Shown piece by piece: positions 51,358-60,518 of a DNA stretch of 64,000 nucleotides (position 1 is its first letter; each line of letters starts with the position of its first letter). The position numbers were made by a program, and so were the translations under genes. The DNA lies in assembly GCA_009845995.1 (NCBI GenBank), contig VXYK01000061.1:1-64000 (forward strand), in the 5' to 3' direction. The notes under the pieces were generated by a model. It saw only the letters and a program-made list of their open reading frames with translations. It searched no databases and was not told the origin of the DNA. Source of the DNA: Acidimicrobiaceae bacterium. Its GTDB lineage: Bacteria; Actinomycetota; Acidimicrobiia; Acidimicrobiales; Aldehydirespiratoraceae.

Positions 51358-54209
51358 TCCGCCGACTCGAACCCCAATCCGGTGAAGTCATTGATCGCGA
51401 AACACCCCTCAAGTTCACCTGGAACTCCAAGAAATACATAGGTTTTGCCGGTGACACGATCGTCTCGGCTTTGCTGGCCAACAACGAACAGGTCTTCTCC
51501 CGCTCGATGAAGTACCACCGGCCTCGTGGGGTGCTGACAGCCGACTACTGGGACCCGAACACGACCGTACAGGTCGACACCGAACCCAACGTACGAGGAG
51601 CGCACCGCCTCCTGGAAGCCGATATGAAGGTTTCGGCACAAAACGCCTGGCCGTCACTCGATTTCGACATCAAAGCAGCCAACGGGTTGTTCGGCCGATT
51701 CCTGACCGCCGGCTTCTACTACAAGACGTTCATCAAACCGCAGCGACTCTGGCCGCTGTACGAGAAGGTGCTGGCCCGTTTTGCTCCCGGAGGCGTCGTC
51801 GATCTCAACACACCTCACGGTTATCACGACAAACGCTACTCACACCCTGATGTTGTCGTTGCCGGCGGTGGTCCTGCTGGACTCGCCGCGGCGATCAGCG
51901 CTGCCCAAGCAGGCATGAACGTGATGCTCGTAGAACAGAATCACCATCTCGGGGGTCATCTCCTTTGGGGGACCGATGAAGATCGAGCGACCGCTCGCGA
52001 ACTTGAAGCGGCCGCCCGGGTCGCGGGTGTGGAGATCCTGACCGACTCTGCAGTGACCGGGCGCTACGACGACAACTGGATCGCTATCTCGCAAAGAAAC
52101 CATCCGGGTGTGGTCGAACGGCTAATCAAGGCTCGGGCCAAGACCCTCGTGGTGGCCGCTGGGCTCGTCGAGCGTCCCTACGTGTTCTCAGGCAACGACC
52201 TGCCTGGTGTGATGCTGTCTGGAGCAGTCCGACGGCTGATCAACATGTATGGCGTCCGTCCCGGGAATCGGGCCGTTGTGCTGACCGCCAATGCCGAAGG
52301 CGACGCCGCCACAACCGACCTCGAGCGTGCCGGTGTCAACGTAGTCCAAGTAGTCGACGCCAGGGCCGGCGAGACAATTTCGAAGGCGACCGGTAGTTCC
52401 AAACATCTCAGCTCGGTGACCCTGATAGACGGCTCAACGGTCAAAGCCGACCTGCTGGTAACCGCGGCGGGTTGGACTGCTCCCACCTCTTTGCTCAACA
52501 TGTCCGGTGATCGACCGAGCTACGACCCAACAGCGGCACGTTTCTTCCCCACCGCGCTGCCCGACAACGTGATCGCCACGGGCGGACTCGTGGGAGACGG
52601 GAGCCTCGACGAACTGATCGCTCACGGCTTGGACAGCGGAAAGTTGGCCGCGCAACGAGCGGCAGTGGTGAAGCACAGACTGCAATCAACGGTCTCCCGC
52701 GCCCAGAGGCCCGAGGAACCAGAGCCTCCCATGCCTGAAGATCGTCGTGTCGGTCTGCCCCGCGCACCCCACCCTGAGCTGTACCGTTCCGATACTCACG
52801 GAATGGTCGACTTCTCCGAAGATGTCGGCTCGAAAGACCTGGTGAGCGCGGCTGCCGAAGGTTTCGACTCGGTCGAGCTCGTCAAACGCTTCACCACGGC
52901 CACGATGGGGCCGTCGCAGGGCAAGCTCGAGACTGTCAACACAGTCGCGGTCCTTGCTGAGGCACGCGGCGAGACCATCGAGGAGGTCGGCACCACCGTG
53001 TGGCGCCCTCCCTACGCGTCGATCAGTCTCGGAGCGCTGGCCGGCCGAGTCTTTGAACCGGTGCGGGTATCGTCGCTTCACGAGTGGCACACGGACCACA
53101 ACATGACTCCCATTCTCGCAGGCCAATGGATCCGGCCCGAGCACTACGGCGATCCAGGCGCCGAAGTCACCAACGTGCGGACCAACGTCGGAATCATCGA
53201 CGTGACCCCGCTCGGGAAGCTGGATCTGCGGGGGCCTGACGTTTCCAAACTGCTCAACCTGCTTTACACCAACAAATGGTCGAAACTGGCGATCGGCCGG
53301 GTCCGCTACGGCATGATGTGCGCCGAGGACGGTGTGGTGCTCGACGACGGTGTGACCGGTCGACTTGGCGAAGACCATTACCTGATGACCACCACCAGTT
53401 CCGGAGCTGGACAGATCTGGCAATGGGTCGAAATGTGGCTGCAAACGGAGCACCCTGACTGGCAGGTGCATGTCACTCCGGTCACGACAGGATTCACGAG
53501 CATCAACATTGCCGGACCCAAATCCCGCGAACTGCTGAAGCGCCTGGTTGATGACGTGGACCTCAGCCCGGAGGCGTTCGAGTACATGAACGTCCGCACC
53601 GGCACAATCGCCGGAGTTCCCGACTGCTTCATGTGGCGAATCGGCTTTACCGGTGAACTCAGCTTCGAAGTTCATGTGCCGGCCGGTTTTGGCCTGCATG
53701 TCTGGGAACAGTTGCTCGAAAAGGGTGCGGACCTCGGAGTTGGACCTTTCGGTCTCGAAGCGCAGCGGATCATGCGGCTGGAAAAAGGACATTTCATTGT
53801 CGGCCAGGACACCGACGGGCTGACCAAAGCCCCGACCACGGGACTGGCCCCGCTGATCAAACTCGACAAAGACGATTTCGCCGGCAAGCCCGAACTCGAA
53901 TGGGCGCTCGCTGCCGACGCACCCGAGTTGCCTGTGCTGGTCGCTATCGCTCCAACAGATCCTCGACTCGTACCCGACGAGGCCTGCCAGATTCTGCGTG
54001 AAGGCACAACAGAGATAGTCGGACGCATCACCAGTTCTCGTTTCTCTCCCTCCCTGCAACGCTCAATCTGTCTGGGTCAGGTGACACCTGAGTTCGCCGC
54101 GGCCGGCACGATACTCACGGTGCGCTTGTGTGACGGTTCCGACACCACGGCGAGGGTGATGGAACACCATGCACACTTCGATCCCGAGGGGGTGCGTCTC
54201 CGTGGCTGA
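51354..54209 (+). CDS. soxA: Sarcosine oxidase subunit alpha
   Basis: Large subunit (951 residues) of sarcosine oxidase. An N-terminal ferredoxin-like fold (TWNSKKYIGFAGDTIVSALLA) precedes an NAD-binding Rossmann domain (VVVAGGGPAGLAAAISAAQAG near residue 165). The C-terminal third is a GcvT/aminomethyltransferase-type folate-binding domain (from about 575), where formaldehyde is transferred to tetrahydrofolate. Conserved DVTPLGKLDLRGPD and GFTGELSFEVHVPA are folate-domain signatures. Start GTG-51354 overlaps the soxD stop. Confidence 0.9.
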   Translation: MIRRLEPQSGEVIDRETPLKFTWNSKKYIGFAGDTIVSALLANNEQVFSRSMKYHRPRGVLTADYWDPNTTVQVDTEPNVRGAHRLLEADMKVSAQNAWPSLDFDIKAANGLFGRFLTAGFYYKTFIKPQRLWPLYEKVLARFAPGGVVDLNTPHGYHDKRYSHPDVVVAGGGPAGLAAAISAAQAGMNVMLVEQNHHLGGHLLWGTDEDRATARELEAAARVAGVEILTDSAVTGRYDDNWIAISQRNHPGVVERLIKARAKTLVVAAGLVERPYVFSGNDLPGVMLSGAVRRLINMYGVRPGNRAVVLTANAEGDAATTDLERAGVNVVQVVDARAGETISKATGSSKHLSSVTLIDGSTVKADLLVTAAGWTAPTSLLNMSGDRPSYDPTAARFFPTALPDNVIATGGLVGDGSLDELIAHGLDSGKLAAQRAAVVKHRLQSTVSRAQRPEEPEPPMPEDRRVGLPRAPHPELYRSDTHGMVDFSEDVGSKDLVSAAAEGFDSVELVKRFTTATMGPSQGKLETVNTVAVLAEARGETIEEVGTTVWRPPYASISLGALAGRVFEPVRVSSLHEWHTDHNMTPILAGQWIRPEHYGDPGAEVTNVRTNVGIIDVTPLGKLDLRGPDVSKLLNLLYTNKWSKLAIGRVRYGMMCAEDGVVLDDGVTGRLGEDHYLMTTTSSGAGQIWQWVEMWLQTEHPDWQVHVTPVTTGFTSINIAGPKSRELLKRLVDDVDLSPEAFEYMNVRTGTIAGVPDCFMWRIGFTGELSFEVHVPAGFGLHVWEQLLEKGADLGVGPFGLEAQRIMRLEKGHFIVGQDTDGLTKAPTTGLAPLIKLDKDDFAGKPELEWALAADAPELPVLVAIAPTDPRLVPDEACQILREGTTEIVGRITSSRFSPSLQRSICLGQVTPEFAAAGTILTVRLCDGSDTTARVMEHHAHFDPEGVRLRG

Positions 54210-54744
54210 ACCCGAGTTCCGCAGTTCTATCACGACACTTGCTGCTGCGCCCCTGGGTGCACCGGCGTTGACCGACGAGTCCTCGCTTACCAAGGTGAGC
54301 GTGAGAGCTCAAGTTGGAGCCTCACCGCTCGGTGTCGACTTCACCCGCGCCACTAGGCGCGACGGTGTCCTCATCGTCGGCATCCGTCCCGACGAATGGC
54401 TGCTGCTGGGCAACGCAAATGAGGTGGAGACTCTGCTCGCCACCACCGAATTCGATGCGTCGGTCAGCCGAATCGATATCACTCACAGCCGCCTGTGTCT
54501 GCGGTTGACCGGGGTGCGCAGCGCGTCGGCTCTTGAAAAAGTCTGCAGTCTCGACTTCGACGACATGATGTTTCCCGACGGAGCGACAGGCTCCGCTTCG
54601 GTAGCCAAAGTCAGCTCTGATCTGATCCGCGACGACGTCAACGACGAGCCCTCCTATCTGCTGCTCGCTGATCGTTCCTTCGGGCAATATCTCTACGACG
54701 CGATCCACGACGCCACCGCCGAGTTCGCAAACATCTCGTCTTAG
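54202..54744 (+). CDS. soxG: Sarcosine oxidase subunit gamma
   Basis: The fourth, least conserved subunit of heterotetrameric sarcosine oxidase, 180 residues from GTG-54202, overlapping soxA by eight bases. RPDEWLLLG and SRIDITHSRLCLRLTG are the recognisable family parts, and the C-terminus RSFGQYLYDAIHDAT is also conserved. It completes the set, so the complex is probably functional. Confidence 0.85.
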   Translation: MAEPEFRSSITTLAAAPLGAPALTDESSLTKVSVRAQVGASPLGVDFTRATRRDGVLIVGIRPDEWLLLGNANEVETLLATTEFDASVSRIDITHSRLCLRLTGVRSASALEKVCSLDFDDMMFPDGATGSASVAKVSSDLIRDDVNDEPSYLLLADRSFGQYLYDAIHDATAEFANISS

Positions 54745-54805
54745 CCGACTGCAGCCGGAACCGCCCGACTTCTGAGATCGATCGTCGAGGCGTTAGCTTC
54801 AGCCC

Positions 54806-56974
54806 ATGACAAATGTCAGTCGAGTTTACACAACCTCGGTGCTCGCCGACTTTGTTGCAAACGAGTTGACCCCCGGCTCAGGCGTCACCGCAGCAGAGTT
54901 CTGGGCCGCCTTTGAAGCGATAGCGACCGATCTCGGTCCTCGTTACGCGGCGCTGCTGGATCGGCGCGACGAGCTTCAACAGAAGATCGACTCGTGGCAC
55001 GTTGCAAACCGTGAGAATGCCAACCGCGGGCACTATGACTCGAGTGCATACATCGAGTTCCTGCGCGAGATCGGCTACCTGCAGGAACCCCCGGCCGAAT
55101 TCTCGATCACCACCGGGAATGTCGATCCTGAGATAACGTCGATAGCCGCTCCTCAGCTAGTCGTGCCGCTCGACAACGCCCGCTACGCACTCAACGCTGC
55201 CAACGCCCGCTGGGGCAGCTTCTACGATGCCCTCTATGGCACCGATGTCATCAGCGATGAGGGCGGTGCGGAGGCGGGCGGCAGCTACAACCCGGTCCGC
55301 GGCAGCAAGGTAATCGCCTACGCCCGAGAATTCCTCGATCGCCACGCGCCCTTGGAATCTGGCAGCCACGCCAACGCCACCGCCTACAGCATCACCGACG
55401 GATCACTCACCGTCACCCTCGCCAACAATCAGCCCACCACGCTCCAAGATCATTCACAGTTCGTCGGCTACATGGGTGACCCCGACACGCCGACTTCGGT
55501 GCTGTTGCGCAAGCACGGCTTGCATCTGTCGATTGAGATCGACCGGTCCGACAGCATCGGCCGCGACGACGCCGCAGGCATCAAAGACATCCTGCTCGAG
55601 GCGGCGGTCACTGCCATCATGGACTGCGAGGACTCCGTGGCTGCCGTTGACGCCCAGGACAGAGCAGTCGTCTACCGAAACTGGCTGGGGCTGTTGAAGG
55701 GCACTCTCACGAGTTCTTTCGAAAGGGCGGGCGAGACGATCAATCGACGGCTCAACCCAGACAGGAGCTTCACCGCGCCCGATGGCTCGCCGCGCAGCGT
55801 GCCGGGTCGCGCCCTGATGCTCGTGCGCAACACCGGGCACCACCTCCGCACCGATGCCGTCACCCTGGATGGCGAACCCGTCTTCGAGACGATACTCGAC
55901 GCAATGGTCACTTCTCTGGCGGCCAAACACGATCTGGACGGCAACGGCGAGTACCGCAACAGCCACACCGGATCGGTCTACATCGTCAAGCCCAAACTCC
56001 ACGGTTCCGACGAGGTAGCGCTGGCCTGCGATCTGTTCGACCGGGTCGAAGACGCCTTCAAACTCGAGCGCCATACCCTCAAGATGGGGATCATGGACGA
56101 AGAACGGCGCATGTCGCTCAACCTTGCCGCCGCGATTGACCGGGCCAAAGAACGGGTCGTGTTCATCAACACCGGTTTTCTCGACCGCACTGGCGACGGG
56201 ATCCACACCGACATGGAAGCCGGACCAGTGCTGCCCAAGGCTGAAATTAAGGGTGCCACCTGGTTTTCAGCCTACGAGGACAACAACGTCGACACGGGTC
56301 TGGCGTGCGGTTTGCAGAATCGAGCTCAGATCGGCAAGGGAATGTGGGCGCAACCGTCTGACATGGCCGAGATGCTCACCGTCAAGGTCGACCATCCGAT
56401 GGCCGGTGCTACCTGTGCCTGGGTGCCGTCGCCGACCGCCGCGACACTGCACGCCACGCACTACTTCGAGGTCGACGTGGCGGCCCGTCAAGATGAACTG
56501 TCAAGCCGACCGCGACGCTCCATTGAAGACCTGACCGCCATTCCGCTGCTTGATCGTGAGCTGAGCGATGAGGAGATTCAGATCGAACTCGACAACAACG
56601 CCCAGAGCATCCTCGGCTACATCGTGCGCTGGGTCGGCAGCGGTGTCGGCTGCTCCACCGTGCCCAACATCCACAATGTGGGTCTTATGGAAGACCTCGC
56701 CACGCTGCGGATCTCCAGCCAACACGTCGCCAACTGGCTGCACCATGGAATCCTCAACGAAGCTCAGGTTCGCGCGGCCATGACCCGCATAGCCGCCCAG
56801 GTAGACCAGCAGAACGCTGACGACCCGAGCTACCAGCCGATGGCACCGGACCCCGACAACTCGATCCCCTTTCAAGCAGCCATGTCCCTTGTTTTTAGCG
56901 GCCGCAACGAACCCAACGGCTACACCGAGCGAATCCTGCGCAACAATCGCCTCCGCATGAAAGCGACTGCATAG
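54806..56974 (+). CDS. glcB: Malate synthase G
   Basis: Condenses glyoxylate with acetyl-CoA to malate. The 722-residue length matches the G isoform. Signatures include VDPEITSIAAPQLVVPLDNARYALNAANARWGS-type N-terminus, DCEDSVAAVDAQDR with the Mg-binding acids, IVKPKLHG, KMGIMDEERRMSLNL and the FINTGFLDRTGDGIHTDM loop. It stands 61 bases after soxG and probably belongs to the same metabolic context, removing glyoxylate formed from glycine. Its stop is 16 bases from the convergent ogt stop. Confidence 0.93.
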   Translation: MTNVSRVYTTSVLADFVANELTPGSGVTAAEFWAAFEAIATDLGPRYAALLDRRDELQQKIDSWHVANRENANRGHYDSSAYIEFLREIGYLQEPPAEFSITTGNVDPEITSIAAPQLVVPLDNARYALNAANARWGSFYDALYGTDVISDEGGAEAGGSYNPVRGSKVIAYAREFLDRHAPLESGSHANATAYSITDGSLTVTLANNQPTTLQDHSQFVGYMGDPDTPTSVLLRKHGLHLSIEIDRSDSIGRDDAAGIKDILLEAAVTAIMDCEDSVAAVDAQDRAVVYRNWLGLLKGTLTSSFERAGETINRRLNPDRSFTAPDGSPRSVPGRALMLVRNTGHHLRTDAVTLDGEPVFETILDAMVTSLAAKHDLDGNGEYRNSHTGSVYIVKPKLHGSDEVALACDLFDRVEDAFKLERHTLKMGIMDEERRMSLNLAAAIDRAKERVVFINTGFLDRTGDGIHTDMEAGPVLPKAEIKGATWFSAYEDNNVDTGLACGLQNRAQIGKGMWAQPSDMAEMLTVKVDHPMAGATCAWVPSPTAATLHATHYFEVDVAARQDELSSRPRRSIEDLTAIPLLDRELSDEEIQIELDNNAQSILGYIVRWVGSGVGCSTVPNIHNVGLMEDLATLRISSQHVANWLHHGILNEAQVRAAMTRIAAQVDQQNADDPSYQPMAPDPDNSIPFQAAMSLVFSGRNEPNGYTERILRNNRLRMKATA

Positions 56975-56990
56975 GCAACGGTGGGTGGCG

Positions 56991-57485
56991 TTAGTGCTTT
57001 TTTTGCTGCGACTGCTCGTGGTTCAAGAGGAATTCCTTGATCGGCAAACCACCGCCGTAGCCCGTGAGCGATCCGTCGGAACCGACGATGCGATGGCACG
57101 GTAGGACGATCGGAACCGGGTTCTGGCCGTTGGCCGCGCCAATCGCCCGCACGGCTTTCGGACGGCCAATAGCCTCAGCTTGCTGCCGATAAGACCGTGT
57201 CTCGCCGAAGGGAACGCTAGCCAAAGCCGACCAAGCAGCCCGCTGAAACTCAGTCCCTGTCAGATCAAGGGGAATATCGAATTCCTGGCGTTGCCCCGCG
57301 AAGTACTCCTCTAGTTGCTCTGTTGCGGCCGCGAGCACCGGATGGTTGTCGGCTCGCGCCGGGTCGCCATCTGAACCCATATCGTCACCCGCCTGTTGGT
57401 CAAACAGCAGATGACTCAAGCCTTGGTCAGTCGCAACCAAACGGAGGCGTCCGATTGGTGAATCAAGTTGTTTCGTAGATGTCAT
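56991..57485 (-). CDS. ogt: Methylated-DNA--protein-cysteine methyltransferase
   Basis: Suicidal DNA repair protein that takes methyl groups from O6-methylguanine. The acceptor Cys is in IVLPCHRIVGSDGSLTGYGG (near residue 130), preceded by the recognition helix KAVRAIGAANGQNP. At 164 residues it is the single-domain Ogt type. It lies opposite the sarcosine and glyoxylate genes, where methylating by-products could arise; this may be coincidence. Confidence 0.9.
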   Translation of the reverse strand: MTSTKQLDSPIGRLRLVATDQGLSHLLFDQQAGDDMGSDGDPARADNHPVLAAATEQLEEYFAGQRQEFDIPLDLTGTEFQRAAWSALASVPFGETRSYRQQAEAIGRPKAVRAIGAANGQNPVPIVLPCHRIVGSDGSLTGYGGGLPIKEFLLNHEQSQQKKH

Positions 57486-57525
57486 CTACCGACACTATCA
57501 CCGCGAACTGGGCTAGAAACAGTGC

Positions 57526-59127
57526 GTGAGCAATCCCCGCCTTACCCCCACAAGCCGAGCGGATCTACTTGATGAACTTGAGGCAGACATCTACGACGTG
57601 GTTGTGGTCGGAGGGGGAATCACAGGCGCTGGAATCGCCCGTGAAGCCACTGGCAGAGGCTTGCGAACAGCTCTCGTGGAAGCCGACGACTTCGCCGCGG
57701 GAACGTCTGGGCGATCCTCAAAACTCATTCATGGTGGACTCCGTTACCTGGCCAGCGGGGAGGTTGATCTGGTCCGCAAGACCGTGACCGAACGCACCGC
57801 GGTCCATACCATGGCACCCCACCTAGCCGAACCATGTTGGATGGTCGTGCCCGCTCGCAACCGGGTGACTGCCACCAAGTTTCGTGCTGGCATCACAACC
57901 TACGAACGGTTGGGGGCGGTCGGCGACGAAGACCGGCATCAGCTTTGGCGCCAAGATGAGATCCGCACCAACGAACCGCACCTCCGGACAGACACCTACA
58001 ACTTTGCGGTCGCGTACCGGGAGTATCTGACCGACGATGCACGGCTCGTGCTCGGGGTGCTTCGGGCCGCAGTGCAGTCCGGCGCTACTGTGGCTTCCCG
58101 TCTGAAGGTGACCGGTCTCAACGACCGAAACGGGCAGGTCAACGGGGTGACCGCCGAGTGCTCAATATCCGGGCGGGAAGTGCGTGTAGCCGCAAACATC
58201 GTGGTCAACGCCGCAGGGCCATGGGTAGACGAGATCGCTCGCATGGAACAAAACCCACCCGCATCGTTGCTGCACCTCTCAAAGGGCATCCACGTGGTTG
58301 TGCCTCGTGAACGGTTCTCGGTCAATCACCTGATCATTTGCAACACCTCAGACCGGCGTTCGATCTTTGCAATTCCCCGCGGCGATGTTGTCTACATCGG
58401 CACCACGGACACCAGCTACCGAGGCGAGCGCCCATTGTGGCCCGAGATTGACCTGGACGACGTGGAGTATCTGTTGGAGCCTCTGCCTCGCTACTTCGAC
58501 GTTGAACCTCTCTCGCCCCGCGATGTTGTGGCGGCTTGGGCTGGAGTGCGCCCGCTGCTCGCGACAGAAGGCAAGGCCCCAAAGGAGCTGTCCCGCAAAG
58601 ACGAGGTGACAGTCGGCCGCGGCCAGATGATCTCCATCGCGGGCGGCAAACTCACCGGCTTTCGCCGCATGGCCGAAGATGTCCTCAAAGTCGTGGGCGA
58701 GCAGCTCGGCAAGGACCTGCCGGAAGGTCCCGGTACAACCCCGATTCCCGGTGGCAATCCAACCGTTGTCGACTCAGGCGATCAGGAGGCTCTGCGGCTG
58801 TGGCGGCTCTACGGCAGCGAGGCCCCAGAAATCCGTTCACTTGATTCCGTGCGCCTGGTCGATGACGCGCCCGTGGTTGGAGGCGAAGTGGACTGGGCGG
58901 TGCAAGTCGAGGCGGCGACGACCCTTGTCGATGTGGTTTACCGTCGTCTGAGAGTGGCTTGGTTCGTGCCCCAGCACCGTTGGGAACTGGCCACTGCAAT
59001 TGCTGAGCGGATGGCCGTTCTCGTTGGCTGGTCGAATGAACAACTCAACGCCGAACTGGCGAGCGTGCACAGTCATTTTGAAGACGAACTCGCCTTTGAC
59101 TCCGGTGTGCCAGGAGTGCCCAAATGA
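57526..59127 (+). CDS. glpD: Glycerol-3-phosphate dehydrogenase, FAD-dependent
   Basis: Membrane-associated flavoenzyme that oxidises sn-glycerol 3-phosphate to dihydroxyacetone phosphate and feeds electrons to quinone. The FAD motif VVVGGGITGAGIAREATGRG starts near residue 25, then SGRSSKLIHGGLRYL. GTTDTSYRGERPLW and WAGVRPLL are GlpD signatures, and the C-terminal cap follows from about 400. The next gene overlaps its stop by four bases (ATGA), and the whole run to the kinase is one operon. Confidence 0.9.
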   Translation: MSNPRLTPTSRADLLDELEADIYDVVVVGGGITGAGIAREATGRGLRTALVEADDFAAGTSGRSSKLIHGGLRYLASGEVDLVRKTVTERTAVHTMAPHLAEPCWMVVPARNRVTATKFRAGITTYERLGAVGDEDRHQLWRQDEIRTNEPHLRTDTYNFAVAYREYLTDDARLVLGVLRAAVQSGATVASRLKVTGLNDRNGQVNGVTAECSISGREVRVAANIVVNAAGPWVDEIARMEQNPPASLLHLSKGIHVVVPRERFSVNHLIICNTSDRRSIFAIPRGDVVYIGTTDTSYRGERPLWPEIDLDDVEYLLEPLPRYFDVEPLSPRDVVAAWAGVRPLLATEGKAPKELSRKDEVTVGRGQMISIAGGKLTGFRRMAEDVLKVVGEQLGKDLPEGPGTTPIPGGNPTVVDSGDQEALRLWRLYGSEAPEIRSLDSVRLVDDAPVVGGEVDWAVQVEAATTLVDVVYRRLRVAWFVPQHRWELATAIAERMAVLVGWSNEQLNAELASVHSHFEDELAFDSGVPGVPK

Positions 59128-60518
59128 GCAAGCTCCTAGATGACTTGGCCGCGATCTTGGGTGATGGCCTGTTGCAAACTGAAGCTGAACGCAACGCCCG
59201 CGCCCGTGACACTTGGATGCGGTCACAGATTCCGGTCTCCGCGGGATCTCCAGTTGTTCCGCCCCTGGCTGTGTGCGCCCCGAGCAGCAGCGAAGAGTTG
59301 GCCGCGGTGGTCCGTGCCTGTATCGCTCACGACACGGCGATGATTCCCCGCGGCGGGGGATCCGGTGTGGTCGGCGGAGTGTTGGCCAACGCCGACTCGG
59401 TCGTGTTGAGCACGGAACGAATGACCGGGTTGAGAGCCTTCTCGTCAACCGATCTGCTCGCTACCTTCGGTGCCGGCACCAACGGCTTGGAAGCAGAGCA
59501 ACGGATGCAAGCCGAAGGCCTGAGCATTGGGCATTGGCCCCAGTCGATCGAGTTGTCAACGGTCGGGGGTTGGGTGGCGACACGGGCTTCGGGCCAGTAC
59601 TCAACCTTCTTCGGCAACATCGAAGACATGGTGTATTCGCTGCAAGCTGTGCTTGCTGATGGGTCGATTTATCGCAGTCGTGCCACTCCGCGCGCCAGCG
59701 CGGGGCCGGATCTGCGCCATCTTCTGATGGGCGGCGAGGGCACTCTGGGGGTGATCACCGAGGTCACGTTCTCGGTTCGTCAGCAGCCTGAATCCGAAGT
59801 GCGTCAGGCATTTCATTTCGGCGACTTCGACGCCGGACTTGAAGCTGCCCGCAAGCTCATGCGTGCCGGTTGGCGTCCCGCCGTGCTGCGACTCTACGAC
59901 GGTCGCGAATCCTGGCGGCATTTCCGCGAACGCCTTCCCAAGGGCAACGCGATGCTCATCTTGGCTCACATGGGCCCAGCGGCATTGACCGCGGTCGAAG
60001 CGGACGCCGTATCGACCATCTGTGAGTCCAACGATGGTGTCGCAGCCGCCGACGAGGTCGTCGACGGCTGGTTCGAGCATCGCAACACGGTTCCCACCTG
60101 GGACGAGTTGCTGGCTCAGGGCATCGTCGCAGACACCATAGAAATCGCCGCCGATTGGACTCGGCTTCCGAAGCTCTACCGCGCGGTGATCGATGCTCTG
60201 GAAGCAGTGGAGGGCGTTGTGGCAGCAAGCGCTCATTCCTCTCACGCATATCGGTCAGGGGCGAATCTCTATTTTACGGTGGCGGCGACACCCGCAGTAC
60301 CCGAGGACTACACGTCGACCTATGATGCGTTCTGGTCAGCCGCCATGAACGCAGCGGCAAGTGTCGGAGCAGGTCTGGCCCATCATCATGGTGTGGGGCG
60401 AGTTCGCCGCGACTGGATGCGCGAGGAACTCGGAATCGGCGGCTTGTCGATGTTGCGTTCGGTCAAAAAGGCGATTGATCCCCACGGCCTAATGAACCCA
60501 GGGGTCCTGGTGCCATGA
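59124..60518 (+). CDS. FAD-binding oxidase, alkyl-dihydroxyacetonephosphate synthase-like
   Basis: A 464-residue VAO/PCMH-type flavoprotein. The FAD-binding_4 domain contains IPRGGGSGVVGGVLA (near residue 75) and the diagnostic PQSIELSTVGGWVATRASGQYS; GGEGTLGVITEVTF follows. The C-terminal HHHGVGRVRRDWM is the triple-His motif of alkyl-DHAP synthases, which make ether lipids from acyl-DHAP. Lactate- or glycolate-type oxidases share the fold, but the triple-His motif and coupling with glpD favour the AGPS group. A similar glpD1/TetR/AGPS-like flavoprotein neighbourhood is, from memory, known in Mycobacterium tuberculosis (Rv2249c-Rv2251). Confidence 0.8.
   Translation: MSKLLDDLAAILGDGLLQTEAERNARARDTWMRSQIPVSAGSPVVPPLAVCAPSSSEELAAVVRACIAHDTAMIPRGGGSGVVGGVLANADSVVLSTERMTGLRAFSSTDLLATFGAGTNGLEAEQRMQAEGLSIGHWPQSIELSTVGGWVATRASGQYSTFFGNIEDMVYSLQAVLADGSIYRSRATPRASAGPDLRHLLMGGEGTLGVITEVTFSVRQQPESEVRQAFHFGDFDAGLEAARKLMRAGWRPAVLRLYDGRESWRHFRERLPKGNAMLILAHMGPAALTAVEADAVSTICESNDGVAAADEVVDGWFEHRNTVPTWDELLAQGIVADTIEIAADWTRLPKLYRAVIDALEAVEGVVAASAHSSHAYRSGANLYFTVAATPAVPEDYTSTYDAFWSAAMNAAASVGAGLAHHHGVGRVRRDWMREELGIGGLSMLRSVKKAIDPHGLMNPGVLVP

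Noticed and set aside
52686..54059. A 457-codon frame antisense to soxA
   Set aside because: SoxA is unmistakable on the + strand; the antisense frame has no recognisable domain or start signal.
56990..57010. T7 run at the glcB/ogt junction as an intrinsic terminator
   Set aside because: The T-run is part of the ogt 3' codons and I find no stable stem immediately before it in either direction.
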